DNA of 64,000 nt. Origin: an uncultured Pseudomonas sp. Lineage in GTDB: Bacteria > Pseudomonadota > Gammaproteobacteria > Pseudomonadales > Pseudomonadaceae. How positions within the stretch are numbered: the first letter of the stretch is position 1; the number at the start of each line of letters is the position of its first letter. Of the stretch, positions 37,392-48,365 are shown piece after piece. The notes under the pieces were generated by a model. The model had not been told where the DNA came from. It ran no database searches and saw only the letters and a list, made by a program, of their open reading frames with translations. The translations under genes were made by a program, and so were the position numbers. The stretch spans positions 124,001 to 188,000 of the forward strand of contig NZ_CAJYVE010000024.1 in the NCBI RefSeq assembly GCF_913777995.1, written 5' to 3'.

Positions 37392-38243
37392 TCAGTCGAA
37401 GATTACCGTCTTGTTGTCATGGACCATCACCCGGTCTTCCAGGTGGGCACGCAGGCCGCGGGCCAGAACCAGTTTTTCCACGTCACGACCCAGGCGCACC
37501 AGCGTCTCGATGTTTTCCCGGTGGCTGATGCGCACCACGTCCTGTTCGATGATAGGCCCTGCATCGAGTTCTTCGGTGACATAGTGACAGGTGGCGCCGA
37601 TCAGCTTCACGCCGCGCATGGCCGCCTGGTGGTAAGGCTTGGCGCCCACGAACGACGGCAGGAAGCTGTGGTGAATGTTGATGACCTTGTTGGCGTACTC
37701 TTGGCACAACTGCGGCGGCAGGATCTGCATGTAGCGCGCCAGCACCACCACATCGGCCTGATGCTCACCGACCAGACGCGACACTTCGGCGAAGGCCGGC
37801 GCCTTGTCAGCCGGGTCGACCGGTACGTGGAAGTACGGAATGCCATGCCATTCGACCATGCTGCGCAGGTCCTGGTGGTTGGAAATCACACAGGCGATCT
37901 CGCAATCCAGCTCTTCACTGTGCCAGCGGTGCAGCAGGTCGGCCAGGCAGTGCGATTCCCGGCTGGCCATCAGCACGACCCGTTTCTTCTGGGCCGAGTC
38001 GGTGATATGCCAGTCCATGGAGAATTCTTCGGCAATCGGAGCGAAAGCCTCGCGCAAACCTTGAAGATCCAGCGGCAGGCTGTCAGCCCGAATCTCATGA
38101 CGCATGAAGAACCAGCCACTGAGATTGTCGGAATGGTGGCTCGATTCTGTAATCCAGCCATTGTAGGACGCCAGAAAGTTACTGACCTTGGCAACGATGC
38201 CAACCCGGTCCGGGCAGGCACTCACCAGGCGAAAGGTGCGCAT
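37392..38243 (-). CDS. purU: Formyltetrahydrofolate deformylase
   Basis: 283-residue cytosolic enzyme that hydrolyses 10-formyl-tetrahydrofolate to tetrahydrofolate and formate, balancing one-carbon pools and supplying formate for PurT. The N-terminal ACT domain (residues 1-80, starting RTFRLVSACPDRVGIVAKVS) is typical of PurU. The formyltransferase-like catalytic domain includes NIHHSFLPSFVGAKPYHQA and EELDAGPIIEQD, with the catalytic His and Asp. The length matches E. coli PurU (280). It is transcribed alone, with a terminator just after it. Confidence 0.93.
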   Translation of the reverse strand: MRTFRLVSACPDRVGIVAKVSNFLASYNGWITESSHHSDNLSGWFFMRHEIRADSLPLDLQGLREAFAPIAEEFSMDWHITDSAQKKRVVLMASRESHCLADLLHRWHSEELDCEIACVISNHQDLRSMVEWHGIPYFHVPVDPADKAPAFAEVSRLVGEHQADVVVLARYMQILPPQLCQEYANKVINIHHSFLPSFVGAKPYHQAAMRGVKLIGATCHYVTEELDAGPIIEQDVVRISHRENIETLVRLGRDVEKLVLARGLRAHLEDRVMVHDNKTVIFD

Positions 38244-38760
38244 GAACGAAACTCCAGACTACAAAAAAGGCCGCCATTCTAGCGGCTGCGCGGCAAATCT
38301 GCATGTTCGCCGTGGCCTCGACCGATGACTTGAACGGGCCGAAAAACGGCATGATCGATTTCATCTTGCCAGCACCCGACAGATGGCCGCTTATTTTTCA
38401 TTAAAGACGGACGTTTATTACGGACTTTTCATGCACTGAAAAGGGGACATTTCTACTACCTGAAACCGCATAAAAAGGCTAGAAGCAAAAAACCACGCAC
38501 CCTTTTAAGACGCCCACTCCCAGTTGAACTGCGGCCTGCCGGGGTGCTGAAGCAGTGAAAACAGGTCAGCATTGCAACAACATCTTTAGCGACAGCCGCA
38601 CGCACGCTCTAGTTCCAGAACTGTGTAGGAAAGCTGCATCTTTCCTGAACAACTCATACGCGATGCTTATTTAATGTTTACTTGCTCAATGGCTCTGACT
38701 ATTATTGCCTCACTGTCCCCTGAACCCTTTCACAACTCTTTCACAACATAGGTACTGCCC
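38244..38760 (+). other. AT-rich upstream region of turA/mvaT
   Basis: About 517 bases with no convincing gene, unusually AT-rich from 38385 to 38760. It contains three perfect inverted repeats: CTTTTCA/TGAAAAG (38425-38443), AGTTC/GAACT (38611-38622) and AGGAAAG/CTTTCCT (38627-38646). The last two lie 30-65 bases upstream of the promoter at 38677. AT-rich tracts are the natural targets of MvaT-type proteins, so autoregulation is plausible. Confidence 0.6.
38677..38705 (+). promoter_or_regulatory. Likely sigma-70 promoter of turA/mvaT
   Basis: TTTACT (38677-38682) and TATTAT (38700-38705), matching the consensus at 4 and 5 of 6 positions, with the ideal 17-base spacer. The leader to the ATG at 38761 would be about 50 bases. 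Confidence 0.65.
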
Positions 38761-39141
38761 ATGTCTCTGATCAACGAATACCGCGCCACTGAAGAAGCCA
38801 TCAAAGAGCTGCAGGCTCGTCTGAAGAACCTGTCCCAAGATGACAAACTGCAGGCCGAGCTGGAATTCGAAGGCAAGCTGCGGACGCTGATGGGTGAGTA
38901 CCAGAAGTCCCTGCGCGACATCATTTCCCTGCTGGACCCAGACGCCAAAGTTAACAAAGCGCCACGCAGCGCCGCCGTTAAAACCACGGGCACCAAGCGC
39001 GCCCGCAAGGTCAAGCAATACAAGAACCCGCACAACGGCGAAGTCATCGAAACCAAAGGTGGCAACCACAAGACCCTGAAAGAGTGGAAAGCCAAGTGGG
39101 GCAGCGACGAAGTTGAAAGCTGGGCCACGCTGCTGGGCTGA
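38761..39141 (+). CDS. mvaT: H-NS-family nucleoid protein TurA/MvaT
   Basis: 126-residue xenogeneic silencer of the MvaT family (P. putida paralogs are called TurA to TurE). The N-terminal coiled-coil oligomerisation region (about 1-60: MSLINEYRATEEAIKELQAR onwards) is followed by the C-terminal AT-rich-DNA binding domain with YKNPHNGEVIETKGGNHKTL and EWKAKWGSDEVESW, the hallmark of MvaT. It acts as a global repressor of AT-rich and horizontally acquired DNA. It is monocistronic, with its own terminator. The long AT-rich upstream region suggests autoregulation. Confidence 0.94.
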   Translation: MSLINEYRATEEAIKELQARLKNLSQDDKLQAELEFEGKLRTLMGEYQKSLRDIISLLDPDAKVNKAPRSAAVKTTGTKRARKVKQYKNPHNGEVIETKGGNHKTLKEWKAKWGSDEVESWATLLG

Positions 39142-39160
39142 TTACCCGATTTGATGCATC

Positions 39161-39187
39161 AAACGCCAGCTGTTGCTGGCGTTTTTC
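39161..39187 (+). terminator. Intrinsic terminator after turA/mvaT
   Basis: AACGCCAGC/GCTGGCGTT stem with a 4-base loop, then TTTTC, 20 bases after the stop. Confidence 0.9.
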
Positions 39188-39310
39188 ATTTCCGCAGGGC
39201 AACGTCTGACCGGCCAAGCGGCAGTCGCGTACGTAATCGCACGTCTGCGCCCGCCCTGGCATGTTTACTCGTGCGCCACGCTTGCCGCCCCGGAACAACT
39301 CATCACGGGT

Positions 39311-40741
39311 CTAGATACCCAGTCGGGTGCGCAGTCCCTGCACATAATCTTGCCACTCGCTCAATATCTTCAATTGCTCGGTTTTCGAGTTCAGCGACAA
39401 TTCGACCAGCGCCTGGGTAAAACTTTGCAACGTGTTCGGCGCCCCGTATTCCGCGCGGGTCAGGCGCAAGCGACAGAAATTCAGCCAGCGTTGTTGTTCT
39501 TCCCCGCTCAAGGTCTCGGAAAAGTTACGTGCGCGGTAGCGAAACAAGAGTTCCGGCAGCCGTGCGTCATCAAAAGGCCATATGGGTTGTGCCAGTTGCG
39601 AAGGCTCGGCGCCACGCACTTGTTCGCACAAACGTCGATCCCGCTCCCCGATAAAACCGTCGTACAACTGCTGCTCGGGGTCCTGCGACGCCTCGAAATC
39701 TTCTTGTTCATATAGCGCCTGCAAGCGCGCCTGCCAAAGTTCGGGATTCTGCGTCAGGGCAGCGGCACGCTCGCGCATTATCGACATGTCCAGTTGCAGA
39801 CGTTCACGGTCCTCTTCACGCAGAACATTGAGCGGCGCAATGACCGGGCAACGATTTATATGCAGCAGTTTCAACGGCACCGGCGACTCGCCGTCGGCCA
39901 ATTCTTCACGACGCTTGTAAAGCCGCTGGCGCAACGACTCTGCGTCGAGTTCCAGCAAGGGCGAATGATCCAGGTGCAGGTCGCAGACGATCAGCGCATT
40001 ACGGTTGCGCGGATGCCAGGCCAGCGGCAGGACCACCCCCAGATAATGCCGGGCGGCAGAGAAGCGCCCGGAGATATGCACCAGCGGCTGCAAGAGGCGG
40101 ATCTGCTCCTGAACCTTCTGCTTGCTGCGCAGGGCGAACAGATAATCGTAGAGCTTCGGTTGCCGTTCGCGGATCAGTTTCGCCAGGGCGATGGTGGCGC
40201 GTACGTCGGACAGCGCATCGTGAGCCTGCCCGTGCTCGATGCCATTGGCCTGGGTCAGGCGTTCGAGCTTGAGGGTGACTCGCCCGTCCTCCTCCGGCCA
40301 GACCACCCCTTCGGGGCGCAAGGCATAGGCGGCACGCACCACGTCGATGAGATCCCAGCGGCTGTTACCACCCTGCCACTCGCGGGCATAGGGGTCGAAG
40401 AAGTTGCGATACAGGCTGTAGCGGGTCATCTCGTCGTCGAACCGCAAGGTGTTGTAACCCGCGCCGCAGGTACCTGGTGCGGCCAGCTCGGCATGCACGC
40501 GGGCCATGAAGTCGGCCTCGCACAGGCCCTTCTCGGCCAGGCGCTGGGGCGTGATGCCGGTCACCAGGCACGCCGCCGGATGCGGCAGGATGTCATCGGC
40601 AGGCTGACAGTACAGATTGACCGGCGCCGCGATTTCATTGAGGTCGCCGTCGGTACGGATGCCGGCCATCTGCAAGGGGCGATCACTGCGTGGATTGATG
40701 CCGGTGGTTTCGTAGTCGTACCAGAAGATGCTGGGCTTCAC
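39311..40741 (-). CDS. sbcB: Exodeoxyribonuclease I
   Basis: 476-residue 3'-5' single-strand DNA exonuclease, about the length of E. coli ExoI (475). The DEDDh active site starts at Asp9 and Glu11 (FWYDYETTG) and continues in GYNTLRFDDEMTRY and HDALSDVRATI. The SH3-like and helical C-terminal domains follow. It takes part in recombination and mismatch repair. The GTG start 40741 (VKPSIFWYDYE) is supported by the family N-terminus, with AGGA about 9 bases upstream. It is convergent with turA. Confidence 0.93.
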   Translation of the reverse strand: MKPSIFWYDYETTGINPRSDRPLQMAGIRTDGDLNEIAAPVNLYCQPADDILPHPAACLVTGITPQRLAEKGLCEADFMARVHAELAAPGTCGAGYNTLRFDDEMTRYSLYRNFFDPYAREWQGGNSRWDLIDVVRAAYALRPEGVVWPEEDGRVTLKLERLTQANGIEHGQAHDALSDVRATIALAKLIRERQPKLYDYLFALRSKQKVQEQIRLLQPLVHISGRFSAARHYLGVVLPLAWHPRNRNALIVCDLHLDHSPLLELDAESLRQRLYKRREELADGESPVPLKLLHINRCPVIAPLNVLREEDRERLQLDMSIMRERAAALTQNPELWQARLQALYEQEDFEASQDPEQQLYDGFIGERDRRLCEQVRGAEPSQLAQPIWPFDDARLPELLFRYRARNFSETLSGEEQQRWLNFCRLRLTRAEYGAPNTLQSFTQALVELSLNSKTEQLKILSEWQDYVQGLRTRLGI

Positions 40742-41021
40742 GAGGGGGATCCTGAACTGAATACCGACGCAGTTTAGAGCCAGCGCCGCGCAAATGGCCA
40801 ATCTGCACCCGTCCTGCTGGCCACAGCGACTTATCCTGCACATACAGTCCAGGCGTCCGATTGTCCAAAGCAAAGGTTCGGGTTACCGTCGCCGCTCATG
40901 CCCGCCCGCAAACGCCTCCCCTGCCGGAACTGGCGTAGGCCTGGCGTTGTCAGGCAAGATGCCGCCATTGCGGTCGCAAACGACGGTCCTTCCCACCCAC
41001 CGCCCCAGGCCCAAGACCCCA

Positions 41022-41735
41022 ATGCTTCCAGCTTCGCCAAGGCAGGCACCACCACTGGACACCCGGCTCGGCATCGAGACCCCGGAAGGCATAGAGCTGC
41101 TCCTGCGCCCGGCCGGGCTGGTGCCGCGTGCACTGGCCTTCGCCATCGACCTGGGCCTGCGCGGGGTGCTGCTCGCGGCGGGCTACCTGCTGCTCAGCGG
41201 CCTCGGACACCTCGGCACGGGCCTGGCAGCCATCGGCTTCTTCCTGGTCAACTGGTGGTACGCCGTGCTGTTCGAGGTACTCAACCAGGGCCGCACGCCC
41301 GGCAAGCAACTGCTCGGCCTGCGCGTCGTACAGGACGACGGCACCCCGATCGGCTGGGCCGGTTCGCTGATCCGCAACCTGCTGCGCCTGGTCGACATGC
41401 TGCCGTTCGGCTACGCCGCCGGTGCCATCGCCTGCCTCAATCATCCGCAGTTCAAGCGCCTGGGCGACCTGGCGGCCGGCACCCTGGTGGTCTATCGCGA
41501 ACAGCCCGCCCAGCGCCCCGAACTGCCGGCAGCCAGCGCCGAGCCTGCGCCGTTCGCGCTACACATGGCCGAACAGCTGGCCATCCTGGAACTGGCCGAG
41601 CGCCAGGCCGAACTCTCAGCACAACGCGCCCGGGAACTGGCCGCCCTGCTCGCCGAGCCCTTGCGTGTCGCCCCCGAACAGGCGCTGGCCCGGGTCAATG
41701 GCATCGCTCACCATCTACGGGGCGACGCGCCATGA
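41022..41735 (+). CDS. RDD-family membrane protein
   Basis: 237-residue protein with an RDD domain. ALAFAIDLGLRGVLLAAGYL contains the R-D pair in the first helix, and TPGKQLLGLRVVQDDG follows the second helix. About 60 residues of alpha-helical, Ala/Glu-rich C-terminus follow. The start ATG 41022 (MLPASPRQAPPLDTRLGIET) lacks a strong ribosome-binding site. It is the first gene of six with overlapping ends (RDD, SpoIIM-like, DUF4129, DUF4350, MoxR, DUF58). RDD proteins are often found in MoxR operons; the transport or sensing role is unknown. Confidence 0.82.
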   Translation: MLPASPRQAPPLDTRLGIETPEGIELLLRPAGLVPRALAFAIDLGLRGVLLAAGYLLLSGLGHLGTGLAAIGFFLVNWWYAVLFEVLNQGRTPGKQLLGLRVVQDDGTPIGWAGSLIRNLLRLVDMLPFGYAAGAIACLNHPQFKRLGDLAAGTLVVYREQPAQRPELPAASAEPAPFALHMAEQLAILELAERQAELSAQRARELAALLAEPLRVAPEQALARVNGIAHHLRGDAP

Positions 41736-42712
41736 AACAGAACCTGTTCGAAGCCCGTCACCAGGCGCAATGGCAGGGTTTCGCCGAACATTTGCAAGCG
41801 CTGGAGAAAGGCACGCGCGACGCGGCGGCCGGTGAAGGCTTCGGCCACGAGTACCGGCGTATCTGCCAGCACCTGGCGTTGGCGCGGGAACGCGGCTACA
41901 GCCGGCATCTGGTGGAATCGCTCCAGCAACTGGCCATGCGTGGCCACCAGCAGTTCTATCGACACCACAACCAGTCGGCGAGCGGGCTGCTGGGCTTCGT
42001 GGTGGCCGGTTTTCCACGCCGGGTAAGGAGCGAATGGCGGTTCGTGGCACTGGCCGGGCTGCTGTTCATCGCTGGCCTGCTGGGCATGGGCCTGTTGGTG
42101 TACTGCGTTCCCGAGCTGGTCTACAGCGTCATGAGCGTCGAGCAGGTGACCGACATGCAGGCCATGTACAAGCCCGACGTCAGCCGCCTCGGGCGGTTGG
42201 CCGAGCGGGCGTCCAGCGAAGACTGGATGATGTTCGGCTACTACATCATGAACAACATCGGCATCGCCTTCCAGACCTTCGCCAGCGGCCTGTTGCTGGG
42301 CCTGGGCAGCCTGTTCTTCCTGCTCTACAACGGCCTGTTGATCGGCGCCGTCGCCGCCCACCTGACCGACATCGGCTCGGGCCAGACCTTCTGGCCCTTC
42401 GTCATCGGCCATGGTGCCTTCGAGCTGACCGCCATCGTCCTGGCCGGGGCTGCCGGGCTGAAACTGGGCTGGGCACTGCTGGCGCCCGGCCGCCTGTCAC
42501 GCGGCGCGGCATTGCGTGTGGCCGCCGGGCACAGCGTGCAACTGATGGGCGGTGTCATTCTCATGTTGCTGGTCGCGGCCTTCATCGAGGCCTACTGGTC
42601 TTCGATGACCTGGCCGGCACCGTGGATCAAATACCTGGCCGGTGGCCTGTCCTGGACCCTGGTAGCCGCCTGGCTGCTGCTCTCTGGCAGAGACCGTCAT
42701 GCAACTCAATGA
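41732..42712 (+). CDS. SpoIIM-family membrane protein
   Basis: 326-residue protein of the stage II sporulation protein M family. The soluble N-terminal part of about 100 residues is followed by four or more membrane helices (FVALAGLLFIAGLLGMGLLV, QTFASGLLLGLGSLFFLLYN, WPFVIGHGAFELTAIVLAGA, plus C-terminal helices). The family GHGAFELTAI motif is present. Despite the name, this family is common in bacteria that never sporulate and usually sits in MoxR operons. ATG 41732 overlaps the RDD stop (ATGA). The function is unknown but probably structural within the membrane complex of this operon. Confidence 0.82.
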   Translation: MKQNLFEARHQAQWQGFAEHLQALEKGTRDAAAGEGFGHEYRRICQHLALARERGYSRHLVESLQQLAMRGHQQFYRHHNQSASGLLGFVVAGFPRRVRSEWRFVALAGLLFIAGLLGMGLLVYCVPELVYSVMSVEQVTDMQAMYKPDVSRLGRLAERASSEDWMMFGYYIMNNIGIAFQTFASGLLLGLGSLFFLLYNGLLIGAVAAHLTDIGSGQTFWPFVIGHGAFELTAIVLAGAAGLKLGWALLAPGRLSRGAALRVAAGHSVQLMGGVILMLLVAAFIEAYWSSMTWPAPWIKYLAGGLSWTLVAAWLLLSGRDRHATQ

Positions 42713-44222
42713 CGCCGGTATCGAGATCCGCCCGCGCCCGGCCTGGGAAGCCCTCGACCTCGGCGTACTGCTGGCGCGCGAACACCGCCGCCTGCTGATG
42801 CTCTCCTGGGCTCTTGTCACCCTGCCGCTGCTGGCCCTGATGACCGCATTGCTATGGGATTACCCCGGTGCGGTGATGCTGCTGTTCTGGTGGCTGAAAC
42901 CGCTGTACGAGCGCCTGCCGCTGCTGATCCTGTCACGCGCCCTGTTCGGTGCCACCCCGACGCTGAAGCAGGCCCTGCGCGCCTGGCCCGGAACGCTCAG
43001 GCAGCAATGGCTACCCAGCCTGTTCTGGCGTCGCCTGAGCCTGATACGCAGCTTCACCCTGCCGGTGCAGCAGCTCGAAGGTCTGGCTGGCGAGGCCCGG
43101 GCCCGGCGCCTGAGCGTTTTGTGCCAGGCCGACCTGAACGCCGCACGCTGCCTGACGCTGGTCGGCGCGCACCTGGAAACGGTCCTGTACACCGGGGCGC
43201 TCCTGCTGGTCTGGTCCTTCATTCCAAGGCAACTGGACCTGGACTGGAAATGGCTGCTGTGGATGGGTAGCGACGAGCAATGGCTGTGGGCCGATCATCT
43301 GATGAACCTGCTCTACGCCCTAGTACTGATCGTCTGGGAGCCCATCTACGTTGCCTGCGGCTTCACGCTGTACCTCAACCGCCGTACCTGCCTCGAAGCC
43401 TGGGACATCGAACTGGTGTTCCGCCGTCTGCGCCAGCGGCTGGCCAGTACCGCCAGTCTGCTGCTGCTCGGCGGCGCACTGCTGCTGGCGCAGTGGCCGG
43501 GCAATGCCTGGGCCACCACCGAACTGCCCGTACAAAGCCCGCGCCTGACCCATCAACCGCTGAACAGCGAACAGTCACGCCAGGCCATCGGCGAATTGCT
43601 GGACAAACCACCGTTCAAGAACCCGGAAACCATCACTGGCTGGCGCTTTCCGGAAACCGGGCAGCCCCCGCCCAGCGAGCCATCCGCTCGATCATTCGGC
43701 TGGTGGCGACAGCTGGCGGAGGCCGCCGGCCTCTTCGCCCGCCTGCTGGAAATCCTGCTGTGGGTGCTGGCCATTGGCCTGATGGTGCTCCTGGCCTGGC
43801 GCTACCGGCACTGGCTGCGCCTGTTCGCTCGCCCTGTCGAACGACAAGCTCCCGCAGCGACAGCGCCACCCCAGCAGCTGTTCGGCCTGCAGATCAGTGC
43901 CGCCAGCCTGCCGGCGGATATCCTCGGCAGCGTCCAGACGCTGTGGCCCCATGCCCCCCGCGAAGCCCTGAGCCTGCTCTACCGGGCCATGCTCAGCCGC
44001 CTGATCAGCGACTATCGCCTGCCGCTGCGCGAAGCCGACACCGAAGGCCTGGTGCTCGAACGCATCGCCGCGCACAACGATCCCGCCCTCGATGAATTCA
44101 GCCGCAACCTCACCCGGCACTGGCAGAACCTCGCCTACGGCCATCGCCTGCCCAGCGATGAAACGCTGCAGCACCTGTGCGCAGGCTGGCGCCGTCTGTT
44201 CGAACCCGGAGCGCCGGCATGA
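42699..44222 (+). CDS. DUF4129-domain membrane protein
   Basis: 507-residue protein. Several membrane helices occupy the first 290 residues (for example LSWALVTLPLLALMTALLWD, SLLLLGGALLLAQWPGNAWA, LLYALVLIVWEPIYVACGFT). A helix near 350 (LLEILLWVLAIGLMVLLAWR) precedes a soluble C-terminal DUF4129 domain (about residues 415-500, WPHAPREALSLLYRAMLSRL). The 14-base overlap with the SpoIIM-like gene and the ATGA overlap with the next gene show tight coupling. DUF4129 usually accompanies transglutaminase-like and MoxR genes. The role is unknown. Confidence 0.8.
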   Translation: MQLNDAGIEIRPRPAWEALDLGVLLAREHRRLLMLSWALVTLPLLALMTALLWDYPGAVMLLFWWLKPLYERLPLLILSRALFGATPTLKQALRAWPGTLRQQWLPSLFWRRLSLIRSFTLPVQQLEGLAGEARARRLSVLCQADLNAARCLTLVGAHLETVLYTGALLLVWSFIPRQLDLDWKWLLWMGSDEQWLWADHLMNLLYALVLIVWEPIYVACGFTLYLNRRTCLEAWDIELVFRRLRQRLASTASLLLLGGALLLAQWPGNAWATTELPVQSPRLTHQPLNSEQSRQAIGELLDKPPFKNPETITGWRFPETGQPPPSEPSARSFGWWRQLAEAAGLFARLLEILLWVLAIGLMVLLAWRYRHWLRLFARPVERQAPAATAPPQQLFGLQISAASLPADILGSVQTLWPHAPREALSLLYRAMLSRLISDYRLPLREADTEGLVLERIAAHNDPALDEFSRNLTRHWQNLAYGHRLPSDETLQHLCAGWRRLFEPGAPA

Positions 44223-45414
44223 ACGCGCGCCGGGGCCTGGCGGCGCTGCTGGTCGCGCTGGTGCTGCTGGGCACGGCGCTGCTCGCCTGGCAGCTGGAGC
44301 CCTACGAAGAGACCGTCGACCGAGGTCCATCGCCTGAAGCCCGCGCCAACCCCTACCTGGCGGCGCAACGCTTCCTTGAACAGCGGCACATCAACGTGCG
44401 CGCGGCAGACTCCTGGACCGAGCTGCCCGTAGCGGCCGATACGCGCCAGACCCTGCTGCTGTTCGACGAGCGCTCAGGCATGACACCTCAGCAGGCCGAT
44501 GCCTTGCTGGCCTGGGCCGAGCACGGTGGCCACCTGGTGTTCGTCGCCGAGCAACTGTGGAACGAACACCTGGGACGCAGCGGCGACCTGCTGCTGGATC
44601 GCCTGCACATTCACCAGTACCGCACGGCCGACCTGCCGCCGGCGAACACCCAAGCGCCGAATAGCCCGTTGCCAGTGCCGATGGCCAGGCCGAGCCCGAA
44701 GCGCGAGCGTGGCCCACAGCTGACGCGCTTGTACCTGGAGAACGAAGACTCGCCGGCCTACATGAGCTTCGATCCGGCCTACCACCTCGAAGACCCCGAG
44801 GATCACGCCCAGTACTGGGCCAACAGCGCCAACGCCACGCACATGCTGCAACTGCAGCACGGCCAGGGCCTGGTCACCATCGTCACCGACGCCGAACTGT
44901 GGAAGAACAACGCCATCGACCGCTACGACAACGCCTGGCTGCTCTGGTATCTGACCCAGGACAGCACGGTGACCCTGGTCGCCCGCGCCCGCCACGACAA
45001 CCTGCTGACCCTCCTGGTCAGGTACTTCCCGCTGGCTCTGACCACTCTGGCGGTGCTGCTGGTGCTGGCGCTGTGGCGTGCAGCCATGCGTGAGGGCCCA
45101 TTGCAGACGCTGCCTGCAAGCGGGCGCCGGCAACTGACCGAGCATTTGCGCGCGGCCGCCGATTTCCTGCTGCGCCAGAATGGCCAGCAGGTGCTGCTCA
45201 GGCACTTGCAGCGCGACGTGCTGCGCAGAGCCCGCCAGCGCCACCCCGGTTTCGAGGCCCTGGGGGTCACCGAGCAGTGGCAGATCCTCGCCAGGCTGAC
45301 CCGCCAGCCGACCCGCACCATCAGCCTGGCCTTGCGGCCACCTTCGCCCCAGCGCTTGTCCAAGGCCGAATTCACCCGTCAGGTGGCCCACCTGCAAACC
45401 ATCAGGAATGCCCT

Positions 45415-45418
<4 letters not shown>
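44219..45418 (+). CDS. DUF4350-domain membrane protein
   Basis: 399-residue protein. A membrane helix at 6-24 (LAALLVALVLLGTALLAWQL) is followed by an extracytoplasmic DUF4350 region of about 180 residues (ARANPYLAAQRFLEQRHINV and LLFDERSGMTPQQADALLAW), resembling GATase-like folds. A second helix near 275-295 (FPLALTTLAVLLVLALWRAA) precedes a basic cytoplasmic tail. ATG 44219 overlaps the DUF4129 stop, and its own end overlaps the MoxR ATG (ATGA). DUF4350 is typical of MoxR/DUF58 operons. The function is unknown. Confidence 0.8.
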
Positions 45419-46448
<1,030 letters not shown>

Positions 46449-46452
<4 letters not shown>

Positions 46453-47792
46453 AACAGCACCTGCGCCCCTGCCGTGCATTGCTGCGCTGGATCGGCGCGC
46501 TGGCCGCCGTGGCCCTGGTGCCAGGCGTACTCGGCGCGCTCGGCCGGGGTGTCCCGCCAGAACTGACGATCATCTACTGGTCGGCCCTGCTGGCGCTCAT
46601 CGGCGTGGCACTGGTCGACGCCGCGTGGGTGATGCGCCTGCCGTCTCCACGGCTGCAGCGGCAACTGTCCGGCAGCCTGTCGCTGGGGCGCTGGAGCGAC
46701 GTACACCTGACCCTGCAACACGACGCTGCGATCCCTCTGCAATTGCGGGTGTTCGATCATGCAACCGATGGCCTGGCCTTCGAGCACCTGCCGCAGCAGC
46801 TCAAGCTGGAGCCTGAGGAGCATGCGCAGCTGACCTGGCGCGTGCGCCCGCTACGCCGAGGTCGCTTCACCCTGGAGCGTTGCGAGGTGTGGATCCGCAG
46901 CCCGATGGGCCTGTGGGAAACCCGCCGTCTGCTGGCGCTGCCCGACGCCTTCAAGGTCTATCCGGACTTCGCCCGCCCCTACGACAACCCGCTGCAAGGC
47001 CTCGACACCTGGCTGAGCCGGGCCGGCGTGCGACAGCAGCCGCGTCGCGGCCTGGGCATGGAATTTCATCAATTGCGCGAATTTCGCGAGGGCGACAGCC
47101 TGCGTCAGATCGACTGGAAGGCCACGGCGCGTCATCGCACGCCCATTGCCCGGGAATACCAGGACGAACGCGACCAGCAGATCCTGTTCATGCTCGATTG
47201 CGGACGGCGCATGCGCAGTCAGGATGGCGAACGCTCGCATTTCGACCACGCCCTCAATGCCTGCCTGCTGCTCAGCCATGTCGCCCTGCGCCAGGGCGAT
47301 GCGGTCGGCCTGTCGAGCTTCGCCGGCGACGCCGACCGGCATCTGGCTCCCGCCAAGGGGACCCAGCACATGAACCTGCTGCTCGATGCCGTCTGCGAAC
47401 TGGACAGCACCCGGCGTCCGTCCGACTACAGCACGGCGGTAAAGGCACTGCTGACCAGGCAGAAACGCCGGGCACTGGTGATCATGGTCACCAACCTGCG
47501 AGATGAAGATGACGAGGACCTGCTGGCGGCGCTCAGGCAACTGGGCCAGCGCCAACGTGTGCTGGTGGCGAGCCTGCGCGAGGATGTGCTGGATCGGCTG
47601 CGCGGTGAACGGGTCGAACGCTACGAGCAGGCATTGACCTATTGCGCGACGGTGGATTTTCTCAATCAGCGTGGCAGCCTGCACGAGCGCCTCGAAGCAC
47701 TCGGCGTGCCGGTGATCGATGCACGCCCACAGGACCTGGGCGTGCGGATGGTCAACCTCTACCTGAGCTGGAAAAGCGCCGGCGCCCTGTAG
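46449..47792 (+). CDS. DUF58-domain protein, MoxR partner
   Basis: 447-residue protein with two N-terminal membrane helices (LLRWIGALAAVALVPGVLGA and TIIYWSALLALIGVALVDAA), then a DUF58 domain at about residues 195-290. It shows the family LREFREGDSLRQIDWKATAR motif, followed by a VWA-like fold (QQILFMLDCGRRMRSQDGER, with the D-x-x-x-R pattern of metal-ion-dependent adhesion sites in degenerate form). It is the last gene of the operon. In this class the DUF58/VWA protein is the partner of the MoxR ATPase. Its product sits at the membrane, facing the cytosol. Confidence 0.87.
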
Positions 47793-47807
47793 GTCCAGCC
47801 GCGCTGG

Positions 47808-48167
47808 TCAGGCCGAGGCTTCAAGTGGATAGAAGCTGAAGTAATGCTGCAGGCTGTGCATCAGTTCGAGGTACTCGACCGGCGCTTCCTGGAGATGAAA
47901 GCCTGAATCGTAGCAACCTGGCGTCACGTCCTCATGACACCACTGGCACGTGGCACTGACGTCGACCATGCGAAAGTCATCGGGCCCCTGCGGGACCTTC
48001 AGACGCAGGTCGAAACGGCCGCCAACCAACATCGGCAGGTCGCTGATCAGCATCAGTCCATCTTCGGACACATTGCCCAGACACCCCATGGGTCGGTCGG
48101 TATACCGATTGAAGACCTGGAGGTAGTACTGCAACTCGTGCCGCTTGATTCTTCTTTCTCTAAGCAT
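47808..48167 (-). CDS. PilZ-domain protein
   Basis: 119-residue cytosolic PilZ protein, a likely cyclic-di-GMP receptor. The first c-di-GMP-binding motif appears as RRIKRHELQ near residue 4, and the second as GNVSEDGLML near residue 27, with the N-x-S-x-x-G spacing. The rest of the beta-barrel follows (FDLRLKVPQGPDDFRMVDVS). I chose ATG 48167, with GGAAGG 7 bases upstream; a longer frame to 48251 is not family-like. It is convergent with the DUF58 gene. Which process it controls cannot be told from the neighbours. Confidence 0.82.
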   Translation of the reverse strand: MLRERRIKRHELQYYLQVFNRYTDRPMGCLGNVSEDGLMLISDLPMLVGGRFDLRLKVPQGPDDFRMVDVSATCQWCHEDVTPGCYDSGFHLQEAPVEYLELMHSLQHYFSFYPLEASA

Positions 48168-48365
48168 GGCAGCGCCTTCCCCTTCAATGACTGCAGGCGG
48201 CTGGTGCACAAACGCTTCATCACGCAAGGCGACCACCACAACCCGCCGCACGAAAATCCCTGGATGCAGGGCTTTTCCGCCCCTTTCATTCCGTTAACAG
48301 AGAGACTAGCGCAATTTATACGTACATCCACCCGAACACACTACCAATCATCCAATCGGGTGTAA

